Shown: one piece after another, positions 52,636 through 60,993 of the stretch
Numbering within the stretch: position 1 is the first letter of the stretch
How the letters are laid out: the number at the start of each line of letters is the position of its first letter
DNA from: Paenibacillus polymyxa
GTDB lineage: Bacteria > Bacillota > Bacilli > Paenibacillales > Paenibacillaceae
Direction of reading: 5' to 3'
Assembly (NCBI RefSeq): GCF_018614975.1
Contig: NZ_JAGGNR010000011.1
Location: 372,001-436,000 of the forward strand
DNA length: 64,000 bases
Translations under genes and position numbers: made by a program
The notes under the pieces: model-generated
What the model saw: only the letters and a program-made list of their open reading frames with translations
Databases searched by the model: none
What the model was told of the DNA's origin: nothing

Positions 52636-53250
52636 GTGGTGAGATTGGAGCCGAATGTATCACTAAACGTGCTAATGGACGAGCTAAATCGCTTGTTAGA
52701 TGAGAAAATACAGGATCAAGAGATTCGGCAATTGTTCGAAGAATATCAACATCGGGAAGGTGCATCCGAGGAAAGTCTCGATTTATTCGAAAAGGAGTAT
52801 GGCGTCCGGTTGCCTGGCGATTTTCGTACCTTTTATCAAGGCAAAGACGGCAGTGGTTACGGGTTGCATGTGCTGTACCCGGGTGATGCCGAGACGGGCC
52901 GATGTACACCCTTTTATCTGATGTCATTGGAAGAGATTCGAGAGACCAAACAATACTTCTGTGAAGTGGATGAGAAGCTCGAAGAGTATTATTCTGCCGA
53001 AGAAATCAGCCAATTGGACCCGGAGATCAAGCCATACCTGTTCCATAAACCATGGATTCCTTTTGCAACGATCGCGGGAGGTTCACTGTATCCGATGCTC
53101 GATTTCGATCCAACGGAGGAAGGCACGTATGGGCAGATTATTATGTACGTGCACGATCCGGACTTTGTCTATTATCTAACGCCTACCTTCACGGATCTCC
53201 TCAGCATGTCGAACCATAATCTGAAGATGATGGATGAGATCACGTATTAA
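52636..53250 (+). CDS. SMI1/KNR4 (SUKH) family protein
   Basis: The 204-residue protein has the SUKH core EESLDLFEKEYGVRLPGDFRTFYQGKDGSGYG (about residues 44-75) after an N-terminal helical extension, then FYLMSLEEIRETKQYF and FATIAGGSLYPMLDFDPTEEG. It differs strongly from the other SUKH protein at 50246. GTG 52636 is the first start; TTG 52645 is better spaced from GGGGAGG and may be used. The toxin partner is unknown. Confidence 0.83.
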   Translation: MVRLEPNVSLNVLMDELNRLLDEKIQDQEIRQLFEEYQHREGASEESLDLFEKEYGVRLPGDFRTFYQGKDGSGYGLHVLYPGDAETGRCTPFYLMSLEEIRETKQYFCEVDEKLEEYYSAEEISQLDPEIKPYLFHKPWIPFATIAGGSLYPMLDFDPTEEGTYGQIIMYVHDPDFVYYLTPTFTDLLSMSNHNLKMMDEITY

Positions 53251-53280
53251 ATCCTGAACGATTAGACAATTCCTTCAATA

Positions 53281-53310
53281 ATAAAGAAGCTGCCGAAGCA
53301 ACTTCTTTAT
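53281..53310. terminator. Hairpin between SUKH and Pro/Gly-rich genes
   Basis: ATAAAGAAG and CTTCTTTAT form a nine-bp stem with a 12-base loop between convergent genes; no long T run, so a weak terminator at most. Confidence 0.5.
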
Positions 53311-53345
53311 CTGATATGAACCAGTACTTTGAATGAGTCTAAAGA

Positions 53346-53666
53346 TTACCACTGGAAGAAACGATGTCCGTGAAATCCTCCCCCTGGAGGTCCTCCGTGT
53401 CCACCCGGACCGCCAGATCCACCTCCGTGAGGTCCACCGGGATAGCCACCTCCTGGAAAATGACCAGGGTGTCCACCGGGGTAGCCACCGCCGGGATATC
53501 CACCATGCCACAAAGGTCCGCCGATCGGATATGGCAGTGGAACAGGAACGATGGGTGGGTATGGATAAGGATACGGGTAAGGGTACGGTGGCGGTGGTGG
53601 TGGATAATAAGGGTAAGGATAACCCGCAGGTTGCGGGGATGATGCTGAACCAGGGCCGTATGCCAT
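53346..53666 (-). CDS. Pro/Tyr/Gly-rich low-complexity protein, coat-like
   Basis: The 106-residue protein starts MAYGPGSASSPQPAG and consists of (Y/P)-rich repeats (YPYP, PPPP) followed by GGYPGG, PGGH and GGPHGG repeats, ending GFHGHRFFQW. GGAGG lies eight bases before ATG 53666; a longer frame to 53795 has no RBS. Composition resembles small spore coat or exosporium proteins and glycine-rich adhesive proteins. It is convergent with the SUKH gene and divergent from the LRR gene. Function is inferred from composition only. Confidence 0.7.
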   Translation of the reverse strand: MAYGPGSASSPQPAGYPYPYYPPPPPPYPYPYPYPYPPIVPVPLPYPIGGPLWHGGYPGGGYPGGHPGHFPGGGYPGGPHGGGSGGPGGHGGPPGGGFHGHRFFQW

Positions 53667-53774
53667 GTAACAAGCCTCCAATAACTGGAATGATGATATC
53701 AGCCTATGCCACAGTGGTTTCAGATGATACAGCAGATTGAAGATTAATGAATATAGAGTCATGAGGGGGAACGT

Positions 53775-54824
53775 ATGGTAGCCGTAGCTTTTCACACTGA
53801 TCCAAGAGGAAATGCCTATGAACTGTTGATTGACGAATTGATCGAGAAGACAGATCGTTTTATGCTGGTTGACAGAAAATATGCTGAGGAAGCTACACCC
53901 GAAAGAGTTATCACAGTGTTACGGAGATTGGATCCGTATCTGATTGAAAGCAGTACGATGGAAGAAATGATGATGAAAAGTGGCGCCATGTATTCAGAGG
54001 GGATTTATTACATATATCGTTGCACGCCGGAATCAGGGCAGATCCTTAAGGAGGAAGCCAACCGCTTTCATGACTGGTTATATCCCTCAATGCCAGATGA
54101 TCTATGTTTTTTGAACGAGGATGGAAGTGACTACTTCTACACTGTTGCTCATGAGAATATGTATGGCATGCATATTACAGAAGAAGAAGCGATTGAGCTA
54201 ATGGAGCGAATCACTGGGTTATTTTTTAGATTAGATCGGCATCAGGACATTCATTGCTTACTGGACGATGCGATCAGGCATCAGACGGATGTGCTGAATA
54301 TTAGTTCACATTACTTGAAAGAGATTCCGGAACGTATTCGGGAATTAAAGCACTTGAAACGTTTGACAATTTTTGAGCAGGATGTTTATACGCTTCCTCC
54401 AGCCCTTTTTGAATTGACATCATTGGAAGAATTGGAGATCATGACGGCGGATTTGGAAGGTATTCACCAAGACATTGGAAAATTGAAACAACTTCGAGAG
54501 CTTAGAATTTATTGCGGCAGTTCTTATCATGTTCCTACCGGGTGGAAGCCAAAGAAGAAGTCGGATCTTGGTCTGAAACATATTCCAGCCGAGATTGGTG
54601 AATTGAGTGAACTCGTAACTCTGGATATAGGGTATTCTGGTATTCGTGAGCTTCCGCCTGAACTAGAGAAACTAAAGAAACTACGTTATTTGAGTGTAAC
54701 TAATGGTTTGATCGAGGGAATGCCAGACATGGTCAAGCGAATGAGTTGGCTTCAGAGTGTAAATTTGAATAGTACTCCATTAGGGATTAGTTGGGAGGAC
54801 ATTCCCGACGAAGCAAAATCTTAA
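53775..54824 (+). CDS. Leucine-rich-repeat protein
   Basis: The 349-residue protein has an N-terminal non-repeat domain (about 1-165, acidic and aromatic) and about six LRRs of 23 residues: LKEIPERIRELKHLKRLTIF, LPPALFELTSLEELEI, IPAEIGELSELVTLDI, LPPELEKLKKLRYLSV, MPDMVKRMSWLQSVNL. There is no signal peptide. GAGGGGGAACGT precedes ATG 53775. LRRs imply protein binding; it may belong with the preceding immunity-like genes. A terminator follows. Confidence 0.85.
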   Translation: MVAVAFHTDPRGNAYELLIDELIEKTDRFMLVDRKYAEEATPERVITVLRRLDPYLIESSTMEEMMMKSGAMYSEGIYYIYRCTPESGQILKEEANRFHDWLYPSMPDDLCFLNEDGSDYFYTVAHENMYGMHITEEEAIELMERITGLFFRLDRHQDIHCLLDDAIRHQTDVLNISSHYLKEIPERIRELKHLKRLTIFEQDVYTLPPALFELTSLEELEIMTADLEGIHQDIGKLKQLRELRIYCGSSYHVPTGWKPKKKSDLGLKHIPAEIGELSELVTLDIGYSGIRELPPELEKLKKLRYLSVTNGLIEGMPDMVKRMSWLQSVNLNSTPLGISWEDIPDEAKS

Positions 54825-54829
54825 TATCA

Positions 54830-54867
54830 AATGAGCCCTGCTCGGGATGTCTGACTCAGGGCTCATT
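54830..54867 (+). terminator. Terminator after the LRR gene
   Basis: AATGAGCCCTG (54830-54840) and CAGGGCTCATT (54857-54867) form a perfect 11-bp stem; the following sequence is not T-rich. Confidence 0.65.
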
Positions 54868-54976
54868 GGCTACTCGTTAATAACTTGGAGGAAATGGGCT
54901 CACGGATCTGGGCGCTGGGCATAAGCTGGCATATAAGTTATGACCTAAACCGAGAGCGAAGGGCAGGCGTTTTATT

Positions 54977-55798
54977 TTGGCAACCTCATACATGGATTAC
55001 ACTTTACCAACCACCCAATTTACTTACGATTTGAGCAAGAATCCGTTATTCAAGAAGGATGAGAACAACTATATTAACTCTCTTTCCATCAGGCAGTTAA
55101 ACACACTGGGCAATACTTCTTTACTGGATATTTTCCTCAACACTGGCAATGTGGTTGAACCTCATATTCATCAGAATGCAACCGAGTTGGTATACTGCAT
55201 CAGCGGTTCGGCAGTTGTTTCCCTCATTAATCCGTTTACGAACGAGCTGCTTCATTTCCCGATTACTCCGGGGCAGGTGGCTAACGTTCCTCAAGGCTGG
55301 TGGCATTATGAAGTGGCTACTGCAGATCATACACACTTACTCGCAATCTTTGATGCTCCGGTTCCTGAAGCGATATTTGGCTCAGACACCTTGCGACTTA
55401 CACCTGCAAAACTTCTGGCTTATACGTACTGTCTGGATGAGAAAAAAGTTCAAGATGCGCTGGCTCCCATCCAAAAAACAGTGATTATTGGCCCGCCGGC
55501 AGATTGCCAGCCTTCAACTGCTCCTGCCTCTAACAATGCTCCAAATGTGAATCATCAGCCTTACGTAATGCCTAATGTACAACCCAATGTACAGCCAAAC
55601 ATGCAACCAAACACACAACCCAACATGCCACCAAACACGCAACCAAATATGCCACCAAATATTCAGCCCAATATGCAACCTTACGTAAACCGTCTTCCGT
55701 ACTGGGGTACTTGGGTAGATCCCCGTATTATTCATGAGCCGGGCTGTCCGTATTATAGAGAGCTATCTGTGAATACGAATAATCAAGTGGAAAAATGA
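54977..55798 (+). CDS. Cupin protein with Asn/Pro/Gln repeat tail
   Basis: The 273-residue protein has a cupin domain at about residues 35-135 (VVEPHIHQNATELVYCISGSA, FPITPGQVANVPQGWWHYEV) and a C-terminal run of about ten short repeats of the type QPN(M/V/T/I) and PPN(M/T/I) at about 200-238, then RLPYWGTWVDPRIIHEPGCPYY. Starts are TTG 54977 (with AGGGCAGG) or ATG 54992. Cupins with such sticky repeats occur among spore coat and exosporium proteins in Paenibacillus, so a coat role is inferred. A strong terminator follows. Confidence 0.75.
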   Translation: MATSYMDYTLPTTQFTYDLSKNPLFKKDENNYINSLSIRQLNTLGNTSLLDIFLNTGNVVEPHIHQNATELVYCISGSAVVSLINPFTNELLHFPITPGQVANVPQGWWHYEVATADHTHLLAIFDAPVPEAIFGSDTLRLTPAKLLAYTYCLDEKKVQDALAPIQKTVIIGPPADCQPSTAPASNNAPNVNHQPYVMPNVQPNVQPNMQPNTQPNMPPNTQPNMPPNIQPNMQPYVNRLPYWGTWVDPRIIHEPGCPYYRELSVNTNNQVEK

Positions 55799-55859
55799 TG
55801 GTTTATTAGGCAAGGTTTATCTAATACACAGTGGTACTTCAGTTGAATTAGGTATAGAC

Positions 55860-55892
55860 AAAGAAGCGTCCGCAAAGGAACGCTTCTTTTTT
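55860..55892 (+). terminator. Terminator of the cupin-repeat gene
   Basis: AAGAAGCGT (55861-55869) and ACGCTTCTT (55880-55888) form a stem followed by five to six T. Confidence 0.88.
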
Positions 55893-56021
55893 GATTAAAG
55901 GTGTCTTCAAACCTGCTGAAAGCCGATCCATACCTGAACGTGTCCGGAGCATGGAGTGTTAACGAATCATAGACGTCCAGTGTAAATATATTCATTAGTT
56001 GAACTTATATATGATTTAAAT

Positions 56022-57068
56022 TTACGATGTGTAATTTCGTCCCAAGCCAAGCTCCGTTAATAATTGACGATAAGCAATTGAAGTACGGTCAGCGGGAATA
56101 TGGGCCTCGGCATGCAGATCCAGGGGCAGATCCTCCGGTTTCTGGGACTCGACCATCTCGCGGTCTTCTTCAAATACCTGCAAGTTGAACTTGATTGTGT
56201 CTTCAATCGGAGCGTCTTTGTCAAAGTTTCGTGTGATTGGACAGAATAAACGTGTATAACGGGCAGAGATCGGCGAAGCACAATTCAGAATATTCAGCTT
56301 GTCGTCTCCTGGGAAATGTACCGTCAGAGAAGCCGCAAAAGGCGGGAACACCCGAAACTCACGCAACCATTGGAAACCTTCTGGAGCAACCAGATCTTGC
56401 CCTTTGCCATAGTTGCTCACCGTACTCCAATACTCGGCCAGTAACTCATTACCCTCGCGTTTCACTTTGTATTGGGGCACTTCTGTATTGTTTCGGTCAC
56501 CAAACGTTTCCGTATGCACATAGGCAAAATGGGATACATCGAGGAATCCCTCCATTTGCCGTCCAGAGGAACCAGCAATGTCAAAGTTGGGTGGCAAAAT
56601 ATTGATATAATCTGGATCATCCCATCCAGGGAAGGAGGGGATCTGTTCTTCCGTTCCCGCTAAAGTGGTCCATATTAAGCCATAACGTTCGACTGCCGGA
56701 TACACGATAAGTTTGAGCTTAGGCGAGATCTTGGAACTTGGGTGCGCAGGAACTGCGGTACATGTTCCTTCACAATTATAACGAAAACCGTGATAAGGGC
56801 AGACAATCTCGCCATTTTCTACCCAGCCTTTGCTTAGCGGGGCCCCGCGGTGAAAACAAAGATCCTTGGCTACGACAATCTGATCATTACTGCGATAAAG
56901 GACCAGCTTCACATCGAGTAATTGAGCAGCCAGGGGTTTGTCTGTTACTTCGGTTGCTTGGGCTACCGGATACCAATATTGGGATAATACATGCCAGTCT
57001 TCAGCGGTGAACGTGCAGCCTCTAGGCAATTCGGACGTCACATTACGGTTTGCGTTGGAAGTTATCAT
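56022..57068 (-). CDS. Rieske [2Fe-2S] non-haem iron oxygenase
   Basis: The 348-residue protein has an N-terminal Rieske domain with CFHRGAPLS and CPYHGFRYN (about residues 71-100), binding [2Fe-2S] through Cys-His pairs, and a catalytic domain with the mononuclear iron motif DVSHFAYVHTETFGD (two His). This matches aromatic-ring oxygenases of the vanillate O-demethylase or phenoxybenzoate type. AAGGAG lies eight bases before ATG 57068; GTG 57077 is also in frame. A reductase partner is not in the window. The substrate is unknown. Confidence 0.87.
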   Translation of the reverse strand: MITSNANRNVTSELPRGCTFTAEDWHVLSQYWYPVAQATEVTDKPLAAQLLDVKLVLYRSNDQIVVAKDLCFHRGAPLSKGWVENGEIVCPYHGFRYNCEGTCTAVPAHPSSKISPKLKLIVYPAVERYGLIWTTLAGTEEQIPSFPGWDDPDYINILPPNFDIAGSSGRQMEGFLDVSHFAYVHTETFGDRNNTEVPQYKVKREGNELLAEYWSTVSNYGKGQDLVAPEGFQWLREFRVFPPFAASLTVHFPGDDKLNILNCASPISARYTRLFCPITRNFDKDAPIEDTIKFNLQVFEEDREMVESQKPEDLPLDLHAEAHIPADRTSIAYRQLLTELGLGRNYTS

Positions 57069-57232
57069 ATTAAACACTCCTTGCCGAGATGAATAAACGA
57101 TTCTCTTATTGATGTTAGAAAAGTTTACTTGATTAGCCGTATGTTACTACTCTTTTGGTCAATGTATCAATATATCCAACCTACTTTTGGTTGAAATCAC
57201 AAACAGCTTAGTGAAAACCGTACATGGATACG

Positions 57233-57332
57233 GAAAAATCCGGATTTTTCTCACGCCAGATGTTAATTATAGAAAAGAGAACAACCTTCAGTATGTTTTT
57301 CTATTACTGATTATGGACTCCATGAAGGTTGT
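57233..57332. repeat. Palindrome and inverted repeat upstream of the ECF41 operon
   Basis: GAAAAATCCGGATTTTTC (57233-57250) is an 18-bp perfect palindrome. ACAACCTTCA (57281-57290) and TGAAGGTTGT (57323-57332) are perfect inverted arms 32 bp apart. They fill the intergenic region between the divergent Rieske and carboxymuconolactone decarboxylase genes. I see no gene here. They may be operators or a terminator remnant. Confidence 0.45.
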
Positions 57333-57412
57333 CCTGTCATCAGAATCTCAGTGTGAATATTCGTTAGTTGAGCAACCATTCGTGTGGGAATAAAAAAGAT
57401 TTTCGCAAAGAA

Positions 57413-57439
57413 TGTCACAGATCCCGTCCGTCGTTTGTC
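57413..57439 (+). promoter_or_regulatory. ECF41-type promoter
   Basis: TGTCACA (57413-57419) and TGTC (57436-57439) are separated by 16 bp, close to the published ECF41 motif TGTCACA with CGTC. Start would be near 57447, with GGAGG and ATG 57475 following. This is the expected autoregulated target of the sigma factor encoded downstream. Confidence 0.7.
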
Positions 57440-57474
57440 TACAGTATGTAAACCAAATGACGGAGGCGAATGAA

Positions 57475-57921
57475 ATGAATTTAAGAACCAACTACAGAGC
57501 AGTGAGTCCAGGCGCTTTTAAAGCGATGATGGCGATGGAGCAATATATATCCGGGCAATTTGAGGATAAAGTGTTATACGAGTTGTTGAAAATCCGCGTG
57601 TCCCAGATCAATGGCTGTGCCTTTTGTCTCGATATGCATGCCAAAGATCTGATGAAACTGGGAGATTATGCGGATCATATTCTCCTGCTGAGTGTGTGGC
57701 GTGAAGTGGCTTTCTTCACGGATCAAGAACGTGTTATGCTGGAGCTTGCTGAAGCGGTGACCCGAATCTCGGAGCACGGTGTACCCCTTGCGTTGTACGA
57801 TAAGGTTCGTGAACATTTCAGTGAATCCGAACTGGTGGATCTGATCTTGGCCATTAACACGATTAATAACTGGAACCGGATTGCGATCACAACTGGAATG
57901 TATCCGGGTTGCTTTAACTAA
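57475..57921 (+). CDS. Carboxymuconolactone decarboxylase/AhpD-family protein
   Basis: The 148-residue all-helical protein has the CMD/AhpD signature with a redox CxxC and downstream His: NGCAFCLDMHAKDL. Such proteins act as peroxidase partners or thiol-disulfide enzymes. GGAGG is six to seven bases before ATG 57475; an earlier start at 57412 would overlap the ECF promoter. The sigma factor gene follows after 32 bp. ECF41 factors are typically linked to CMD, oxidoreductase or epimerase genes, which is what is seen here. Confidence 0.9.
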   Translation: MNLRTNYRAVSPGAFKAMMAMEQYISGQFEDKVLYELLKIRVSQINGCAFCLDMHAKDLMKLGDYADHILLLSVWREVAFFTDQERVMLELAEAVTRISEHGVPLALYDKVREHFSESELVDLILAINTINNWNRIAITTGMYPGCFN

Positions 57922-57953
57922 AAATACACGCACCATGCCAGAGGAGGCTTCTT

Positions 57954-58886
57954 ATGAATTCTAATTTCCACGCCAATGAGCCAGAAGTGTCTTCTCTGGA
58001 TGTTGGTGAGTTGTATATTCGTTATAAAAAATATGCATTTTCAATAGCTTACCGCATGCTGGGCAGTGTGGTAGAAGCTGAGGATATAGTGCAGGATTGC
58101 TTTGCGGGGATTCAGAGCACGTCTCAGGATATTCGTAATCCCAAGTCCTACATCGCCAGACTGGTTGTGAACCGAAGCTTGAATCTGCTAAATTCCGCCC
58201 GTAATCAGCGGGAAAGTTATGTTGGTGAGTGGCTGCCAGAGCCGATGGGTGACAGTGAAGAGGCGAACATGCCAGAGGAAACGATGGAGAAAAAAGAGCT
58301 GATCTCCTACGCCTATCTGGTCATGTTGGAGCGTCTATCGCCCATGGAACGGGCTGTTTTTGTCCTTCGTGAAGCATTCCGATATGATTATTCCGAAATT
58401 GCGGATTGGCTGGGCAAAACGGAGAGTAACTGCCGTCAAATCTTTAGCCGTGCCAGACGAAATCTGCCCGAAAGACTTCCGCCGATCGAGCAGAGTGATG
58501 CGGATATGATCGCCAAAGGTGAATTGCTGAACCGTTTTACAACGGCTTTCCTTCGTTATGACGTCTCTGCCATGCTCGAGTTATTGGCGGATCAGCCTGT
58601 ATTTACAGCAGATGGCGGTGGCGTTGTGCATACGGTGATGAGAACAATGAACGTGCACAAAGGTGTGCTTGCACTCCTGACCTCACGGCGAGTCCTTACG
58701 CGATTGCGTGAGAGAGAATGGGTACCGATGTGGATCAATGGTGAGCTTCAACTTGCGTTGATGAAAGACGGACAATTGTCCGAGGTACTCTGTTTGGAGT
58801 TGGACGCTTCTGGAGAGCGGATTGAGGGCGTGTATCTCGTCGTTAATCCGAACAAACTTACATCAATAGACATTTCAACTTTGTGA
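57954..58886 (+). CDS. ECF41-family RNA polymerase sigma factor
   Basis: The 310-residue protein has sigma-2 (YRMLGSVVEAEDIVQDCF) and sigma-4 (LSPMERAVFVLREAFRYDYSEIADWL) regions plus a SnoaL-like C-terminal extension. The ECF41 hallmark WLPEP lies between sigma-2 and sigma-4 (GEWLPEPMGDS). The extension has DGGGV where the family has DGGGK, and NPNKL for NPDKL. By family knowledge the extension regulates activity in place of an anti-sigma factor. AGAGGAGG precedes ATG 57954. It is co-operonic with the CMD gene. Confidence 0.92.
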   Translation: MNSNFHANEPEVSSLDVGELYIRYKKYAFSIAYRMLGSVVEAEDIVQDCFAGIQSTSQDIRNPKSYIARLVVNRSLNLLNSARNQRESYVGEWLPEPMGDSEEANMPEETMEKKELISYAYLVMLERLSPMERAVFVLREAFRYDYSEIADWLGKTESNCRQIFSRARRNLPERLPPIEQSDADMIAKGELLNRFTTAFLRYDVSAMLELLADQPVFTADGGGVVHTVMRTMNVHKGVLALLTSRRVLTRLREREWVPMWINGELQLALMKDGQLSEVLCLELDASGERIEGVYLVVNPNKLTSIDISTL

Positions 58887-58915
58887 TCCAAATGTAAGGA
58901 CTTAATATGATTGCC

Positions 58916-58956
58916 AAAAAAGCGGCAACCTCTCTCTCGAGGACTGCCGCTTTTTT
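58916..58956. terminator. Bidirectional terminator after ECF41
   Basis: AAAAAAGCGGCA (58916-58927) and TGCCGCTTTTTT (58945-58956) form a stem with A and T runs on both ends, serving the convergent ECF41 and secreted-protein genes. Confidence 0.92.
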
Positions 58957-58985
58957 GCATTCACATTTTGCGATTTAGCATCCAA

Positions 58986-59939
58986 TTATTCCCTGGAAAA
59001 TTGTTGTTGAACAGGCTCAATGATTGCTCGGACTTCAGGTGTAAGCTCATCATTGTTCTGATTCAGAACCTGCAAAATCTTTTCCATGGTATCGAGAAGA
59101 ACACTCCCCGTATTAGGCTCCCGCTTAGCCAAAGCTTTCTCGTAAGCTTTTTTCACCTCAGGGTCCATGGTGCGGATTTCTTCATCCGTGTACCAATCAT
59201 ATGCAGGCGTGTTGTCACTTCCATAAAAGAGATAATCCACAAATAACCCTTGCTTCACTGCTGATGTGCGATTGGAATTCGGGAATTTGTTCAAAAAGGC
59301 TTCTTTCTCCAATGCACGCTGGATTAATTCGTTCCAAGAGATGATAATGCCACCATCTGAAGTCGTCATTTGGTTGGATTCGGTAGCCATAATATTAATG
59401 TATGCAGCAATATCAGCCTTAACAAAGGGTTTGAACTTTTGGTATATCTCATAATTGATGATGGGGTAATACAAGCCTTCACTGGTTTCCAGTTTGAACC
59501 CGAGATCAGATGCTTCCTGCAGAAGCTTCTTCACGGTCGGATCTTTAATTTCTTTGAGCAGACGACTATATGTAAGCTTCTGTTCGTAACCAAGTTGTTC
59601 ATGGGCTTGAGATATGGCCTGTTGAAATTGTTCCGTATACATTTGGTGATCCATATTAGCCAATTTCACGTTCTGCATGTTCTCCAGTTGCAGCGTCATT
59701 AGCGTGGCCTGCCAAGGACCGACTTTTTTGATATGATTCATCAGGTATTTACGGGCTTTAACCAGACTTTCTGTGGACTTCAGTGCCTCTGTTCGATAGG
59801 TTTGGAACTGATGATACACCGCTTTGGAAGCGGGAACAGGTGCAGCCAGTGTTGTTGAAGGTGTGATTATTGCGCCAATGGCAGTACAGCCGAGAGCCAT
59901 AGCCAGTAAACCAAGTTTAGCAGGTTGCTTCCATCTCAT
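58986..59939 (-). CDS. Secreted protein of unknown function
   Basis: The 317-residue protein has a signal peptide (MRWKQPAKLGLLAMALG..., cleavage after about AAP at residue ~33). The mature part is helical and charged, with no known catalytic motif; it has many Gln and Lys in the first half (YHQFQTYRTEALKSTESLVKARKYL) and an acidic middle. GGGGAGG precedes ATG 59939. It is transcribed alone. Function unknown. Confidence 0.8.
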   Translation of the reverse strand: MRWKQPAKLGLLAMALGCTAIGAIITPSTTLAAPVPASKAVYHQFQTYRTEALKSTESLVKARKYLMNHIKKVGPWQATLMTLQLENMQNVKLANMDHQMYTEQFQQAISQAHEQLGYEQKLTYSRLLKEIKDPTVKKLLQEASDLGFKLETSEGLYYPIINYEIYQKFKPFVKADIAAYINIMATESNQMTTSDGGIIISWNELIQRALEKEAFLNKFPNSNRTSAVKQGLFVDYLFYGSDNTPAYDWYTDEEIRTMDPEVKKAYEKALAKREPNTGSVLLDTMEKILQVLNQNNDELTPEVRAIIEPVQQQFSRE

Positions 59940-60113
59940 TTGTATACCTCCCCGTAATGAAGAAAAAGCCATTAGAATTTTCTTATAACTGCATTTTACC
60001 GCATTTTATATGTATGATCCGTATGTTTAATATGTAAGTTCTGTCTTTGATTAAACCAGTTTCTGGTAAGCGAATCAAGTGTCTTCAGTAGGGAAATGAT
60101 TACAAATAATTAA

Positions 60114-60155
60114 AGAACAGCCCCTAAAACCCGAAAGGGTTAAAGAGACTGTTCT
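60114..60155 (-). terminator. Terminator of the CotF-like gene
   Basis: AGAACAG...AACCC pairs with GGGTT...CTGTTCT; on the minus strand it is followed by TTAATTATTT. Confidence 0.75.
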
Positions 60156-60179
60156 AGGTATTCTGACTTTATTTTCTAA

Positions 60180-60836
60180 TTAATGAAGTGGTTTGCTGTT
60201 AATAGGCATCTGAGGTGCTCCGGTTGCTGGAATATATGCCTGAAGCATCTGTTGTGTATCACTTGGATTGAGTTGAGGGACTTGATAATAGGCGTTTTTA
60301 TTCTGGAACATGAAAATTTCATAGGCCATCTCGATAAAATGCTGGATCTGAGAAGCGATGACTCGGCGAACCGTTCCATTTGTGATCTCGCTGCAGGACA
60401 TGCCGAGCAGACTCGCATGTGACTTGATCAGTCCCAGCATATGAGCGCTAATCCCGGCATCCTTAACATCGGCCAAGCTCTGGTTTGGCTTTTTCGGTGC
60501 TGAGGGCTTAAGGCCATATACCGGTGGTACGATGTTGGGGATCATGTAGGTTGCCGTCTCTTGATGAGGCTTCTGTCCGGATGCAAAACACTCTGCTGTC
60601 AGATTGTACTGGGATAATATGAAGTTGTACTGCCGGTCCAGAATACCAATCAGTTCCTGGCTCTGCACAAATGTACGAAAGATCATGTATTGATCCAGCA
60701 CGTTAATGGTGGAGGACAGAATCTCATGCACATCGAACATCTCATGGCCGCCATGATTCATGTTAGGGGTGACATTTGGATTAGCATTCAATGTGGGTTG
60801 TACTACATTCTGAGGGTTCATGGAATTTGGATTCAT
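60180..60836 (-). CDS. CotF-like spore coat protein
   Basis: The 218-residue protein has an Asn/Pro-rich N terminus (MNPNSMNPQNVVQPTLNANP) and a helical, ferritin-like coat domain (about 35-200: HEILSSTINVLDQYMIFRTFVQSQELIGILDRQYNFIL; TNGTVRRVIASQIQHFIEMAYEIFMFQN). This is the CotF family of spore coat proteins. ATG 60836 follows AGGAGAATC. It places the organism among spore formers. The gene is monocistronic. Confidence 0.85.
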   Translation of the reverse strand: MNPNSMNPQNVVQPTLNANPNVTPNMNHGGHEMFDVHEILSSTINVLDQYMIFRTFVQSQELIGILDRQYNFILSQYNLTAECFASGQKPHQETATYMIPNIVPPVYGLKPSAPKKPNQSLADVKDAGISAHMLGLIKSHASLLGMSCSEITNGTVRRVIASQIQHFIEMAYEIFMFQNKNAYYQVPQLNPSDTQQMLQAYIPATGAPQMPINSKPLH

Positions 60837-60993
60837 TGTAAATTTGATTCTCCTTTGGTAAATGGTATGATTCTATATAAGTTGAACGAAAAAATATTTA
60901 CACTTGCCACTCCGATGACAGAACAACCTTCCGATCGCTGTTATCCCCAGATTTTTAATTTAATATTACAAAGGTGAAAATCCGGTGATAAGC

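Noticed and set aside
55559-55690. Short tandem repeats that could suggest a CRISPR array
   Set aside because: They are in-frame QPN/PPN codon repeats within the cupin gene, of irregular length and without spacers.
57187-57393. A 68-codon plus-strand frame upstream of the CMD gene
   Set aside because: It has no RBS and contains the palindrome and inverted repeat; composition is not coding-like.
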